From NCBI RefSeq assembly GCF_032085515.1, contig NZ_JASXSX010000001.1:1544864-1608863 (forward strand): a stretch of DNA of 64,000 nt, in the 5' to 3' direction. Position numbers and translations under genes: made by a program. The notes below the pieces were generated by a model. It made no database searches. It was given only the letters and a program-made list of their open reading frames with translations, and was not told the origin of the DNA. The stretch comes from Gleimia hominis. GTDB lineage: Bacteria; Actinomycetota; Actinomycetes; Actinomycetales; Actinomycetaceae. Below are positions 42,404-50,576 of the stretch, piece by piece (position 1 is the stretch's first letter; every line of letters starts with the position of its first letter).

Positions 42404-43216
42404 GTGATTGTGGAACTGGATGACTTAACCGATGAGCGTTTGCGCGACTATCGGGGTTTAACCGATGTGGCTCTTAGGCGGGTTTTGGAACCTCGGGGCG
42501 GATTGTTTATTGCGGAATCTAAGAACGTGATTGAACGCGCCCTCGAGGGTGGTTATGAGCCGCGTTCGTTCCTCACGTCCCCGCGGTGGCTCGATGGTAT
42601 GAGAACTGTTTTTGCAAGATTTCCGGATGCGCCGGTGTTTGTCGCAGAGGAATCAGTTTTGGAACAGCTCACTGGCTTCCACGTTCACCGCGGCGTGTTA
42701 GCGTCCATGCATCGCCACCCGCTCCCTGCTGTTGAAGCGCTCCTGCAGGATGCGCGACGCGTGGTGGTACTCGAAGATATTGTTGACCACACTAACGTGG
42801 GCGCGATTTTCCGCAGCGCCGCCGCGCTTAACGTGGATGCGGTACTCGTTACGCCTTCTTGCGCGGACCCGCTGTACAGGCGTTCCGTGAGAGTTTCGAT
42901 GGGAACTGTTTTTCAGGTGCCGTGGACGCGGTTAGACGCGTGGCCTGATCCCCATATGTTCCAATCGCATGGTTTTGAAACAGTTGCTTTGGCGCTTCAT
43001 GACAAACCAGTTTCTTTACAGGATTTCGCGCATAACCTTGAGGGTAGCCCTGGCCGGCGAATCGCCTGGATTATGGGGTCTGAAGGGTATGGGATTAAGA
43101 ATCGGACTTTACGCACTGTGGATCATAAGGTAATGATCCCTATGTCTCACGGGGTAGATTCTTTGAATGTAGCTGCCGCTGCGGCCGTTGTGTTTTGGGC
43201 AACCCGCCCGCAGTGA
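42404..43216 (+). CDS. SpoU/TrmH-family (SPOUT) RNA 2'-O-methyltransferase
   Basis: A 270-residue SPOUT methyltransferase. Motif 1 is VDHTNVGAIFRSAAALNVDA with the catalytic-loop Asn and Arg, motif 2 is AWIMGSEGYGI, and motif 3 is PMSHGVDSLNVAAAAAVV; together they form the trefoil-knot SAM site. The N-terminal about 100 residues are a substrate-binding extension of the SpoU_sub_bind type. Such enzymes methylate ribose 2'-OH in rRNA or tRNA; the target base is not predictable. Translation starts at GTG 42404. The upstream gap carries three loose copies of GCGTGGTTTA, of unknown meaning. Confidence 0.9.
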   Translation: MIVELDDLTDERLRDYRGLTDVALRRVLEPRGGLFIAESKNVIERALEGGYEPRSFLTSPRWLDGMRTVFARFPDAPVFVAEESVLEQLTGFHVHRGVLASMHRHPLPAVEALLQDARRVVVLEDIVDHTNVGAIFRSAAALNVDAVLVTPSCADPLYRRSVRVSMGTVFQVPWTRLDAWPDPHMFQSHGFETVALALHDKPVSLQDFAHNLEGSPGRRIAWIMGSEGYGIKNRTLRTVDHKVMIPMSHGVDSLNVAAAAAVVFWATRPQ

Positions 43217-43224
43217 GGGGATTA

Positions 43225-43995
43225 TTATTGTTCCCCATTAAATAGTTCCCGATTGAGAAGTGCTGTAACGACCTCGACGGTGTCTTGCCACGACGTCACT
43301 TGGCGCGTGGGGAATCCGGCGGCTTTCACCGGGTAGTCGTTCCCCCCTTCGTCGAGGCGGTCACCGATGAAAAGCATTTCTTCGCGGGAGATCCCAGTGC
43401 TGTCCACCAGGTGGTTCATGCCGAATGCTTTATCGATTCCCTTTTCGGTGATGTCAACCGAGGTGGATCCGCCTGCGCGTACTTGCAGTTGAGGCAGAGC
43501 TTGGGCTAGTACCTCACACAATTTTGCACGCTTGGTACCGTCTGGATCCCAACTGGCCTTGTCTTCCAAGTGGGCTTGCTGACCTAGCGCAGAAAAGGTG
43601 ATTTGGCTGCCGCGGTCTTCAATAATGGGGCCGCGCGGGTGGGGGTGCCAGTATCCGAGTTGACGCGCTGCTTGTTCAATCGCCTGGATTGCCTGCGCTC
43701 TAGTGTTTTCGGATAAGTCGTGCGCGTAGATAGTGTGCCAATCACCATTTCGGTATCGTAGGTAGCGCGTTCCGCAAGTGGGCATGAGGTGAAGCTGCCT
43801 TAACTGAGTATCGCTGGCATGCAGATGGTTCAGCAACTGTGTTTCGAACTGTTGAAAACGACCTCCGGAGATAACGCATACGGGAGTTTTATCTAAGAGC
43901 CGACGCAGTACTTGGGCGACTGGCTGTGGAAGCGCGGATTTGGAGGGTGCGAGGGTGTCGTCTAGGTCGAAGGCGACGAGTTTAATGGTAGGCAT
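43225..43995 (-). CDS. HAD-superfamily (type IIB) hydrolase
   Basis: A 256-residue haloacid dehalogenase-type phosphatase. Motif I is AFDLDDTLAPSK with the nucleophile Asp, motif II is VCVISGGRFQ, and motif IV is LFIGDRLDEGGND. The type IIB cap lies between motifs II and III, as in phosphomannomutase-like and sucrose-phosphate phosphatase-like enzymes. The start is ATG 43995 and the protein is cytosolic. The natural substrate is probably a sugar phosphate but cannot be specified. It converges on the RNA methyltransferase gene with only eight bases between stops. Confidence 0.88.
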   Translation of the reverse strand: MPTIKLVAFDLDDTLAPSKSALPQPVAQVLRRLLDKTPVCVISGGRFQQFETQLLNHLHASDTQLRQLHLMPTCGTRYLRYRNGDWHTIYAHDLSENTRAQAIQAIEQAARQLGYWHPHPRGPIIEDRGSQITFSALGQQAHLEDKASWDPDGTKRAKLCEVLAQALPQLQVRAGGSTSVDITEKGIDKAFGMNHLVDSTGISREEMLFIGDRLDEGGNDYPVKAAGFPTRQVTSWQDTVEVVTALLNRELFNGEQ

Positions 43996-44154
43996 GGATG
44001 CTTTCGGGTCGGTTCTTTAGGACAAGACGGACTTTGATAAACAAGTGTCTGCGTTCAGCCATGGTATGAAAAGTGGTGGGTAAATGCGAGTGCGCGCACT
44101 TGTGTGATCTAGTTAGCATGCAGGCGGTATCCTGCTCGTGTAATCATTAGTTGT

Positions 44155-44544
44155 ATGAGTAATAATAATGTTCGTTATAACGTTCCGAACGCTCCGAGCG
44201 GGAATGGGTTGGCTGTTATTGCGCACCTGTCAGCCTTAATTGCAATGCTTTTCTCAGTGGGCTGGTTAGTATTCGTTGGTCCTCTTGTTATTTGGCTGCT
44301 TGCGCGGGGTAAAGATCCGTTTGCGCAACGGGCCGCGGCTGGAGCCTTTAACTTCGCTTTGGGGATTACTATAATGACCCTGATTGGTTGGGGTTTAATA
44401 TTTACATTCATTTTAATTCCTGTAACAGTCATTCTGTGGGGCATTGCTTTCATTGCGACGCTGTGGTGTTCAATCCGGGGGGCGGTGTTAGCGAACCGAG
44501 GGGAGCTTTATCAGTACCCATTCCAGATTCGGGTTCTTAGCTAG
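44155..44544 (+). CDS. DUF4870 family membrane protein
   Basis: A 129-residue membrane protein with three hydrophobic helices (about residues 25-45, 60-85 and 88-110). The segment KDPFAQRAAAGAFNFAL between helices 1 and 2 corresponds to the conserved DUF4870 pattern, in which the typical Asn of the NFQ-like motif is kept. The family is uncharacterised. The gene is monocistronic, with deoD following 110 bases later on the same strand. Confidence 0.85.
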   Translation: MSNNNVRYNVPNAPSGNGLAVIAHLSALIAMLFSVGWLVFVGPLVIWLLARGKDPFAQRAAAGAFNFALGITIMTLIGWGLIFTFILIPVTVILWGIAFIATLWCSIRGAVLANRGELYQYPFQIRVLS

Positions 44545-44654
44545 TTATCCGCGGTGCAAGTTGGCGGCATGATTGCTGGCTTAGATTTTGCTTTGGTGAC
44601 TACGGTGTCGTTTTTGTTTGATTAGTTTTTAGGTTTTAGTTTTTAGGAGTTGTT

Positions 44655-45356
44655 GTGGCTACACCTCATATTGCTGCGGAACGTGGGGATTTCGCTCCGG
44701 CGGTTTTGATGCCGGGTGATCCGCTGCGGGCAAAGCGGATTGCGGAGACTGTGTTGGAGGACGCGCGCCAGGTAAATAATGTGCGCGGCATGCTTGCGTA
44801 TACGGGAACGGTGGATGGTAAGCCTCTTTCCGTTATGGGTTCGGGTATGGGCCAGCCGTCGATCACTATTTATGCGACGGAGTTGTTTTCTCAGTTTGAT
44901 GTTGAGCGGATCATTCGCGTTGGAACATGCGGTGGGCTTTCGCCGAAGGTGAAGGTTGGTGACGTGGTGATTGGTGTGGGTGCGCATACGGAGTCTGCTA
45001 TGAACGTTCCGCGCCTGCCGGGCGTGCATTTTAGTGCTGTGGCATCGTATAACTTGGTGGCTGCTGCCGCGCAGCGTGCTGGTGCAAATGCGCATGTGGG
45101 AACTATTATTTCGCGGGACCATTTTTACTTGACGCCTGAGGGGCAGAATGAGCGTTTAGCTCGGTATGGTGTGTTGGGTGTGGAGATGGAAGCGGCTGCG
45201 CTTTATGGGGTTGCAGCTGAGTTTGATAAGGAAGCGTTGGCTGTGTTGACGGTTTCTGATAACTTGTTGGACTCGTCAGAAGACATGAGCTCCGCGGAGC
45301 GTGAGACGTTATTTGAGAAGGCATTGGACGCGGCATTAGCTGCGGCATTCTGTTAG
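44655..45356 (+). CDS. deoD: Purine nucleoside phosphorylase, DeoD type
   Basis: A 233-residue hexameric-type phosphorylase that cleaves purine nucleosides to free base and ribose 1-phosphate for salvage. Recognisable segments are HIAAERGDFAPAVLMPGDPL at the N-terminus, SGMGQPSITIYA with the phosphate-site Ser/Gly, GTCGGL, GVEMEAAALY with the ribose-binding Glu-Met-Glu, and TVSDNL with the catalytic Asp. Translation starts at GTG 44655. A good intrinsic terminator follows at 45371-45400. Confidence 0.95.
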   Translation: MATPHIAAERGDFAPAVLMPGDPLRAKRIAETVLEDARQVNNVRGMLAYTGTVDGKPLSVMGSGMGQPSITIYATELFSQFDVERIIRVGTCGGLSPKVKVGDVVIGVGAHTESAMNVPRLPGVHFSAVASYNLVAAAAQRAGANAHVGTIISRDHFYLTPEGQNERLARYGVLGVEMEAAALYGVAAEFDKEALAVLTVSDNLLDSSEDMSSAERETLFEKALDAALAAAFC

Positions 45357-45370
45357 AGAACAGTATTTTG

Positions 45371-45408
45371 AGGGAGGACATGCGGGTGTGTGTCCTCCCT
45401 TGTTTTGT
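45371..45408 (+). terminator. Rho-independent terminator after deoD
   Basis: A perfect 10-bp stem (AGGGAGGACA at 45371-45380, TGTCCTCCCT at 45391-45400) is followed by TGTTTTGTTG. It starts 15 bases after the deoD stop codon. Confidence 0.88.
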
Positions 45409-45564
45409 TGAACCATGCTGGTTTTGAACCAGGCTGATTCTAGGTAGTAATTAGTTTTCTAGTTAATAGTCAGGTTTCTATTTACGGTATGAGATCCGTG
45501 GGTTTTTCTGCTGGTAGTTAAAGTATTGCCTGAGGCTGCCACTCGTCGCCGTAGTTGTTCGCCC

Positions 45565-45646
45565 TATTTGGTTGGCTGGTTGGTTGTTTGGCCTATTTGG
45601 GTGCTGGTTGGTTGTTTGGCGTATTTGGCTGGCTGGTTGGTTATTC
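45565..45646. repeat. Three imperfect ~29-bp tandem repeats
   Basis: Units start at 45565, 45594 and 45622. Each begins TATTTGG and contains CTGGTTGGTT. The last unit runs into the stop codon of the PKD-like protein gene on the minus strand. The plus-strand reading frame across them (a Leu/Gly/Trp pattern) is judged to be an artefact of the repeat. Confidence 0.7.
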
Positions 45647-46444
45647 GTCCCAGCCGGGGGTGACGACTAGGGACGAGCGGGGGCGTTTAGCATCAAACAT
45701 GCTACTGACCTCATGGGTAGTGCGGTTAGTGTCGAGCGTGAACACTTGCCCATCGACTTTCACTCGCGCACTCCAAAACGTAGTGGAATGAACCTCAATA
45801 TTACGCAGCGGCTCCACATACTCATGCACCAACGACTGATTAGGATACGGAGCACCATCACCACTGAACAACTGCGTCCTCCCATCAGCATAATCCAACC
45901 GGTGAGTAGTCACATACCAACTAACCTCCGCCCCATCAACCCGCGAGGTCTTAGACGTATTCGTATAGTAGAAAATAGTTGGCAACCCAGTCCACACCCA
46001 CCCCCGATCAGGCTGGACATGCAACCGTGGTTGAGGCGGACTATCAGCAGCCACCGCCGCAATCGCCTTTTGAAAAGGAGTCACCACCTTCGGCTCCTCC
46101 CCCAGGCCAGAAGGCGCAGCAGAAGACTTAAACGACAAGTCCCTACCCCCACCCCAACCACCACTAACCCCACCCCCACGGTAAGCACTCACCCCACCCG
46201 CAGCAGGGACAGAAGCCTCATAACTAGGCTGAGCAACCGAAGCCTCACCACCCGTATCATACGAATAAATAACACTCTGAGACTGAACATTAATATCTAT
46301 ATAACTCTTAGGTCTGAGCTTCCCAACAGTTTTACTGCTATCATCTGCAAAGTCATCTGTCACTAATCCGGGCAAGACACCAAAAACAGAAATGGCAAGG
46401 ATGGTAGCTGCGTTAGTTAGTATGCGAGGTACTAGGGCAATCAT
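45641..46444 (-). CDS. Exported protein with a PKD-like C-terminal region
   Basis: A 267-residue protein with an N-terminal hydrophobic segment (residues 4-28) that should act as a signal or anchor, a Gly/Ser-rich low-complexity stretch (about 70-110), and a C-terminal domain. The pattern RLDYADG, GAPYPNQSLVHEY and TTFWSARVKVDG follows that of actinobacterial secreted proteins with a PKD-like FGDG domain, here with Ala-Asp-Gly at the turn. Function is unknown, probably at the cell envelope. Its ATG abuts the stop of the upstream lipoprotein gene, so the two form an operon. Confidence 0.7.
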   Translation of the reverse strand: MIALVPRILTNAATILAISVFGVLPGLVTDDFADDSSKTVGKLRPKSYIDINVQSQSVIYSYDTGGEASVAQPSYEASVPAAGGVSAYRGGGVSGGWGGGRDLSFKSSAAPSGLGEEPKVVTPFQKAIAAVAADSPPQPRLHVQPDRGWVWTGLPTIFYYTNTSKTSRVDGAEVSWYVTTHRLDYADGRTQLFSGDGAPYPNQSLVHEYVEPLRNIEVHSTTFWSARVKVDGQVFTLDTNRTTHEVSSMFDAKRPRSSLVVTPGWDE

Positions 46445-47137
46445 TTACTTCTCACTCTCACCTATCAGATACTCACCATCAACTACTTTCCAATGATTTT
46501 TGCTCCACTTGAGATTTACTCCCACGGTCAATAGTGGATATTCTTTTTCTTTAATTTGAGGTCCGTCATTCTTATCGAAGTATGTAAATTTAACGCCCTC
46601 TGCTGTGTGAACTACAGAAATCTCTCCCGGCATTCCATTATCGGGAGGACCCGCAGCTCGAAACTGTGTATTGGTAGTATTCATTCCCTTTATCCACGCG
46701 TGCGAGTCCTTTTGACTCAACGCAAGATCAATTAGCTTTCGGCACCTTTCAGCGGTCTTTTTGTCGCATAGTTTCTCAAGAGGCCTGGTATCCAGAGTGC
46801 TGTAGGAATACCCAATCAGCTCCGTAAAATACTGCGCAACCTTAATCGCCCCCTCCTGGGAATGCACATACCCTTCCTGCGGATACTCAGGCCTATCATG
46901 CGGATAACGCTGTGACACCGGCGGCGGAGGAACCACCGCCTCCTCAGAAGCCGACACCGACGGGGAAGACGAACCCCCACCAGAGGGAGACGCTACAGGA
47001 GAAGCCCCCACCGCGCCCTTAGACTCCTCACCAGAACTCTTACCACCACACGCAGAAACAGTAAGCACACAAACCAACAAGAAAACCAACACTAAAACTA
47101 GTCGAGACACACGATTACCAAAGAGGGTCCGCAACAT
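46445..47137 (-). CDS. DUF6318-like lipoprotein
   Basis: A 230-residue putative lipoprotein. The signal peptide (hydrophobic core LVLVLVFLLVCVLTV) ends in the lipobox VSAC, followed by a Ser/Pro/Gly-rich linker to about residue 75. The folded part begins EGAIKVAQYFTELIGYSYS and includes paired cysteines (KLCDKKTAERC), similar to actinobacterial DUF6318 lipoproteins. Function is unknown. The stop codon TAA is immediately followed by the ATG of the PKD-like protein gene, so the two exported proteins probably act together at the cell surface. Confidence 0.75.
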   Translation of the reverse strand: MLRTLFGNRVSRLVLVLVFLLVCVLTVSACGGKSSGEESKGAVGASPVASPSGGGSSSPSVSASEEAVVPPPPVSQRYPHDRPEYPQEGYVHSQEGAIKVAQYFTELIGYSYSTLDTRPLEKLCDKKTAERCRKLIDLALSQKDSHAWIKGMNTTNTQFRAAGPPDNGMPGEISVVHTAEGVKFTYFDKNDGPQIKEKEYPLLTVGVNLKWSKNHWKVVDGEYLIGESEK

Positions 47138-47356
47138 CGAAAATCCTCAAACTCGCCTACACGAACAAGCCGCCAGCTAACAAAACCAACCGCTAAAAAG
47201 AACAATAAACGAACCCCACAAATAAAACCAGAGCCCAAACCCAACTGTGGAAAACATTCCCACAATCCGGACCAGACAAGCACATCCGGTCTTGCTCCTT
47301 GTTTGTTGGCACTTAGAGAGGCGGTATTTTTCTGCTAAGGAGGCGACTTTGTAAGC

Positions 47357-47610
47357 ATGAGTAAGAGACGCAAGTTTACGGCTGAGTATCAGCGTGATGC
47401 TACTGGCCTGGATATTGATAGGGATCGCACGATCGTGTCGATAGTTACTGAGCGTGGTGCGAGTGAACAACACTTGAGTCGACGGGTAAAGCCTGGTAAA
47501 CAACGGGAAGAACGATGAGTTTCGTGCGGATAGTTAGACCGCGAAGTCGCCGAGATCTTCGAAGAGAAATACCGTGTGCACAGGACTTCTCATATCTGCG
47601 CAGTTCTTGT
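47357..47610 (+). mobile_element. Degraded IS3-family insertion sequence (orfA remnant)
   Basis: The frame from ATG 47357 to TGA 47516-47518 encodes 53 residues beginning MSKRRKFTAEYQRDATGL and ending in a helix-turn-helix-like GASEQHLSRRVK, which resembles the N-terminus of IS3-family OrfA, but with the usual NWVK tryptophan lost. About 25 bases later, in another frame, REVAEIFEEKYRV recalls the orfB region. No intact transposase and no terminal inverted repeats were found, so this is a fossil. Confidence 0.5.
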
Positions 47611-47850
47611 ACCAGAAGGCACCTATGTGGATAGAAGAGGTAGCCCACTCAGTGAAAAGACAGGACTTAGAAGCCGTCTCAACACGCCAGTTCCGCACGA
47701 GCAAGAAAAACACGAGGAACAAAGCCCCGCACACTTCAAATAACCCGATGAAGAAAAATAGTGTTCTTGCGAGCCGTATTTTCCCAAGGTCATGCCACTT
47801 CTTGATCCAAAACCCTGCATCGTCAACAGCGTGACACGATTGCGCCTCAT
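47534..47850 (-). pseudogene. Frameshifted small membrane protein gene
   Basis: A start codon at 47850 overlaps the stop of the preceding small gene as ATGA, but that frame (MRRNRVTLLTMQ) is not membrane-like. Two bases out of phase, from about 47818, the sequence reads AGFWIKKWHDLGKIRLARTL, followed by a strong hydrophobic helix (FFFIGLFEVCGALFLVFF), and runs to a stop at 47534 without any start codon of its own before a GTG at 47734. This is best explained by a frameshift near 47815. The end merges with the IS3 remnant. A sequencing error is an alternative. Confidence 0.4.
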
Positions 47851-48038
47851 TGATCCTTTTTAGATTGCAGCCACTTAAACATCTCTATAATGTATTTTAT
47901 CGCGCACACGATAGCGAAAACCATCAGGGGTATTGCAACCCACCACTTCCCGGACCATGAGAGGTTTCCAACAAACGATGCACTGATCAAAAAGAAAATA
48001 CCAACAACAAATAGCATCTCATTAGGTTTCGTTTCCAT
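47847..48038 (-). CDS. Small two-helix membrane protein
   Basis: A 63-residue protein starting at ATG 48038, supported by an AGAGGA ribosome binding site eight bases upstream; the frame is open seven codons further. It has two hydrophobic segments (EMLFVVGIFFLISASFV and WVAIPLMVFAIVCAIKYII) and a charged tail (WLQSKKDQ). Function is unknown. It lies between a decayed signal-peptide gene and a frameshifted membrane-protein gene on the same strand, the layout of a small peptide plus immunity or accessory cassette, but no family is recognised. Confidence 0.5.
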   Translation of the reverse strand: METKPNEMLFVVGIFFLISASFVGNLSWSGKWWVAIPLMVFAIVCAIKYIIEMFKWLQSKKDQ

Positions 48039-48055
48039 CACAGCATCCTCTTCTC

Positions 48056-48311
48056 TCAAGTCGCCAAAACAAAATGCCCAAAAGTATTCTCATCCTTTAG
48101 AGCAGTTTCAGGAATCGACTCGATAAGCTGAAAAGCCCTTTCAAGTTCCCTCTAATTCAGCCCGCCGGAATAATCAACACTAATGACTTGATTAATTCCC
48201 GCTTTGGGAGCAGTAGCTTCCGTGGCTACCGCTGCCCCTGTTGCTGTTAGAGATAGGGTCCCAGCCATAACCAGTGCATTAATAGTAAAAAAGATACTCT
48301 TTTTTTCTCAT
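48056..48311 (-). pseudogene. Decayed gene for a small secreted peptide
   Basis: From ATG 48311 the frame ends after 10 codons (MRKKEYLFYY). If one A of the A7 run is dropped, it reads MRKKSIFFTINALVMAGTLS followed by LTATGAAVATEATAPKAG, a convincing signal peptide, then NQVISVDYSGGLN and an in-frame TAG (48152-48154). Beyond the TAG the same frame continues RELERAFQLIESIPETALKD to a stop at 48056-48058. The gene therefore carries one frameshift and one nonsense codon. The mature part of about 60 residues is not recognised. Confidence 0.5.
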
Positions 48312-48483
48312 GGTGTTTCTCCTTGCGCGTCGCTCCAGATAACTGGTAACTCCTAGAGAATGCCCCACGCCCGACCTTGGTATTTGTGTCGGTAACACAA
48401 CAGAACCCACCACTGACAGGGGAGCTACCTGGCTTGAGGCCTCACACAACCACAAACACATCCACTCCGCCTCAGAACAAGAC

Positions 48484-49224
48484 TCACCACGCAGTTGCCC
48501 TATCGAGGGTATTCAGCTCTGTTCTTCTGTCTTTCCAGTCAGGCAAGAACTGGTCCATCATGGCGTAAAAGTTAGTGCCATGGTTCGGCACGTGAAGATG
48601 CGCAAGTTCGTGCACCAGCACGTACTCTAATGATCGTCGTGGATAATGCACCAACCTCGTGTTAATCGTTATCCTCTCACCATCCACCCGCGCACTCCCC
48701 CACCGAGTTTTCATGTTCCGCAACGAGTACCGCCTTGGGCCTCCACCCATTTTAGGTTCCCACTCATGCCGCAGTTGTGACAGTACCTCAAGCAAAATAT
48801 TTCTAAACGCATCCGTACACGCACGTTCCCAATCAGACCCACGGTCGTGTGGTGAATACACGGTAAGAATCCCGCTAGACAGCGAGTAACCTGGAGGTAA
48901 CGGTAACGCTCGACCTTGCCCTACGTGCCCGAGGTGTATGTTCGCAGATTGTGCGTGCACCAACCGAACATCCTCACCCCAAATTTTAATTACCTTGCCT
49001 GGCAGAATAGCGGGACGGTCTTGCACCCCAGAATTGATCCGGTCTCGAATCCACTTCTCTTTTCCTAGCACGAAACTGCGGACCGTATTCAAAGAAGTCC
49101 GGGTCGGCGCTGTAACTAGCAGATACCCACTCTTAAGCCGCAGATACATATATTTTTGACGCCTGCGTACAACCAGAACGCGCCGGCCTGCGACAGTCAT
49201 CTCAGTATTCACACCACACTCCAC
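48484..49224 (-). CDS. YgjP/DUF45-type metallopeptidase (SprT/M48-like)
   Basis: A 246-residue predicted zinc metalloprotease. The signature VLVHELAHLHVPNHGTNFY (HExxH plus downstream His) and the preceding RRYSLRNMKTRWGS match the YgjP-like DUF45 family, cytosolic proteases that often accompany restriction-modification systems. Here the nearest defence genes are 6 kb away, so linkage is loose. The first 12 residues are uncertain: GTG 49224, the GTG four codons later and ATG 49200 are all possible starts. It is divergent from the Tag-like gene across 176 bases. Confidence 0.85.
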   Translation of the reverse strand: MECGVNTEMTVAGRRVLVVRRRQKYMYLRLKSGYLLVTAPTRTSLNTVRSFVLGKEKWIRDRINSGVQDRPAILPGKVIKIWGEDVRLVHAQSANIHLGHVGQGRALPLPPGYSLSSGILTVYSPHDRGSDWERACTDAFRNILLEVLSQLRHEWEPKMGGGPRRYSLRNMKTRWGSARVDGERITINTRLVHYPRRSLEYVLVHELAHLHVPNHGTNFYAMMDQFLPDWKDRRTELNTLDRATAW

Positions 49225-49400
49225 TCCGGGTTACTACTTTGAGCCAGGTAATCCGTCTACTAGACGTAGTGGATAAACCTTATCCACACCTCGGCCATTC
49301 CCCAGTGTCTACACGCGGCATTTTCAAACGTGCCACTTCCGGGAAGAATAAAACTACCACCTACCCAGGTGCACATGCCCCAAAATAGAAAGGTGTCACA

Positions 49401-49973
49401 ATGCCACAAGCACTACTTACCGGTCAGCTCCCCTCACTGCCCTCATGGGCGGCGCACAATGCGCAAACACGGGATTACTACTTTAAGGAGTGGGGCCGAG
49501 CGCAATTCGTTGAAAGAGCATTGTTTGAAACCTTGTGTTTACTCATTTTCCAATGTGGAATGCGCTGGTCCACCATTCTTAGTAAACGCCCGCACCTGCG
49601 GGAAGTGTTCATGGGGTTCAACCCAGAGTGGGTGGCTCAACTTGGGCCGGTGGACGTGAACCGAATCTTAGAAGACCCCAAGGTAATCCGAAACCGCAGA
49701 AAAATTGAGGCCATTATTGCTAACGCCCGCGCCACCGTTCAACTAAACGCAGATGGATACCAACTAGCAGACCTAGTGTGGGAGCGTTTAGACCACCCGC
49801 AGTGGGACAACGAGAAAACACTACGCCGTCTACTGCAGCGAATGCGCGCCGCAGGATACAAACACGTGGGTCCGAAACTGCTGAGTTCCTACTTACAAGC
49901 CGTTGGAGTAAACACAGCTCAATCACCAGGGCCACTGCAGGCGGAACTAATGTCCCACACCCGCGCTGTCTAA
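49401..49973 (+). CDS. Divergent DNA-3-methyladenine glycosylase I (Tag)-like protein
   Basis: A 190-residue protein with the Tag helix-hairpin-helix fold: YFKEWG, LFETLCLLIFQCGMRWSTIL, IIRNRRKI-like VIRNRRKIEAIIANARA and YLQAVG align with E. coli Tag. Tag excises 3-methyladenine from DNA. Key residues are changed: the Glu38 position is Leu48, the zinc ligand His17 is Tyr27, no Cys aligns with Cys4, and the C-terminal His/Cys zinc ligands are missing (PGPLQAELMS). Gln51, Trp56 and Trp31 are retained. It is probably not a standard 3-methyladenine glycosylase. The start at ATG 49401 has AAAGGTG upstream; the 3' end overlaps udk. Confidence 0.85.
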   Translation: MPQALLTGQLPSLPSWAAHNAQTRDYYFKEWGRAQFVERALFETLCLLIFQCGMRWSTILSKRPHLREVFMGFNPEWVAQLGPVDVNRILEDPKVIRNRRKIEAIIANARATVQLNADGYQLADLVWERLDHPQWDNEKTLRRLLQRMRAAGYKHVGPKLLSSYLQAVGVNTAQSPGPLQAELMSHTRAV

Positions 49974-50576
49974 ATGATGACGAATCCGATTAGTCACCAT
50001 GTTGAGAGCCACCAAGTTCCGGCCGCCCTCAGGAATAATCAAGTCCGCATACCGTTTAGAAGGCTCAACGTACAACTCATGCATCGGCTTAACGGTACCT
50101 AAATACTGCGACTCTATGGAATCGAGCGTACGTTTACGTTCCACCACATCACGTTTAACCCGACGCAGAATCCGCACGTCCGCATCCGTATCAACAAATA
50201 GCTTAATGTCGAACAAATCCCGCAAATCCGGGTACGCGAAAATCAAAATCCCCTCCACAATCAATACCGGACTCGGATCAATCCGCACCGTTTCATCACT
50301 ACGGTTATGAATCTTGAAATCATACACCGGACAATCAACCGCAACTCCGGACATAAGCTGATGCAACTGCTCAATCATCAGATCCGTATCAAACGCATCC
50401 GGCGAATCATAATTTAATGCCGAACGCTCCTCATACGTGAGCCCAACATGAGCCTTATAGAAATTGTCGTGGTAAATAACCGAAACCTGCTGTTCAAAAC
50501 TACGGATCAACTCACGCGTAAGCGTCGTTTTCCCGCTCCCCGTTCCCCCAGCAATCCCAATCACCAGCGGTTTCAT
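49947..50576 (-). CDS. udk: Uridine kinase
   Basis: A 209-residue P-loop kinase that phosphorylates uridine and cytidine with ATP or GTP in pyrimidine salvage. The Walker A is GIAGGTGSGKTTLT, the substrate-binding region includes YHDNFYKAH and NYDSPDAFD, and VLIVEGILIF leads into the lid (RRVKRDVVERKR). The ATG at 50576 is preferred because GGGGGAG lies at a good distance; a GTG two codons earlier is possible. The gene converges on the Tag-like gene and overlaps it by 27 bases. Confidence 0.93.
   Translation of the reverse strand: MKPLVIGIAGGTGSGKTTLTRELIRSFEQQVSVIYHDNFYKAHVGLTYEERSALNYDSPDAFDTDLMIEQLHQLMSGVAVDCPVYDFKIHNRSDETVRIDPSPVLIVEGILIFAYPDLRDLFDIKLFVDTDADVRILRRVKRDVVERKRTLDSIESQYLGTVKPMHELYVEPSKRYADLIIPEGGRNLVALNMVTNRIRHHLDSAGVGH

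Noticed and set aside
45555..45791. Plus-strand frame with Leu/Gly/Trp repeats resembling a membrane protein
   Set aside because: It is produced by the TATTTGG/CTGGTTGG DNA repeats and overlaps the PKD-like protein gene on the other strand.
47623..47850. 75-residue minus-strand protein from ATG 47850
   Set aside because: The frame is Cys/Ser-rich with no recognisable pattern; the neighbouring frame carries the membrane helix, so a frameshift explains it better.
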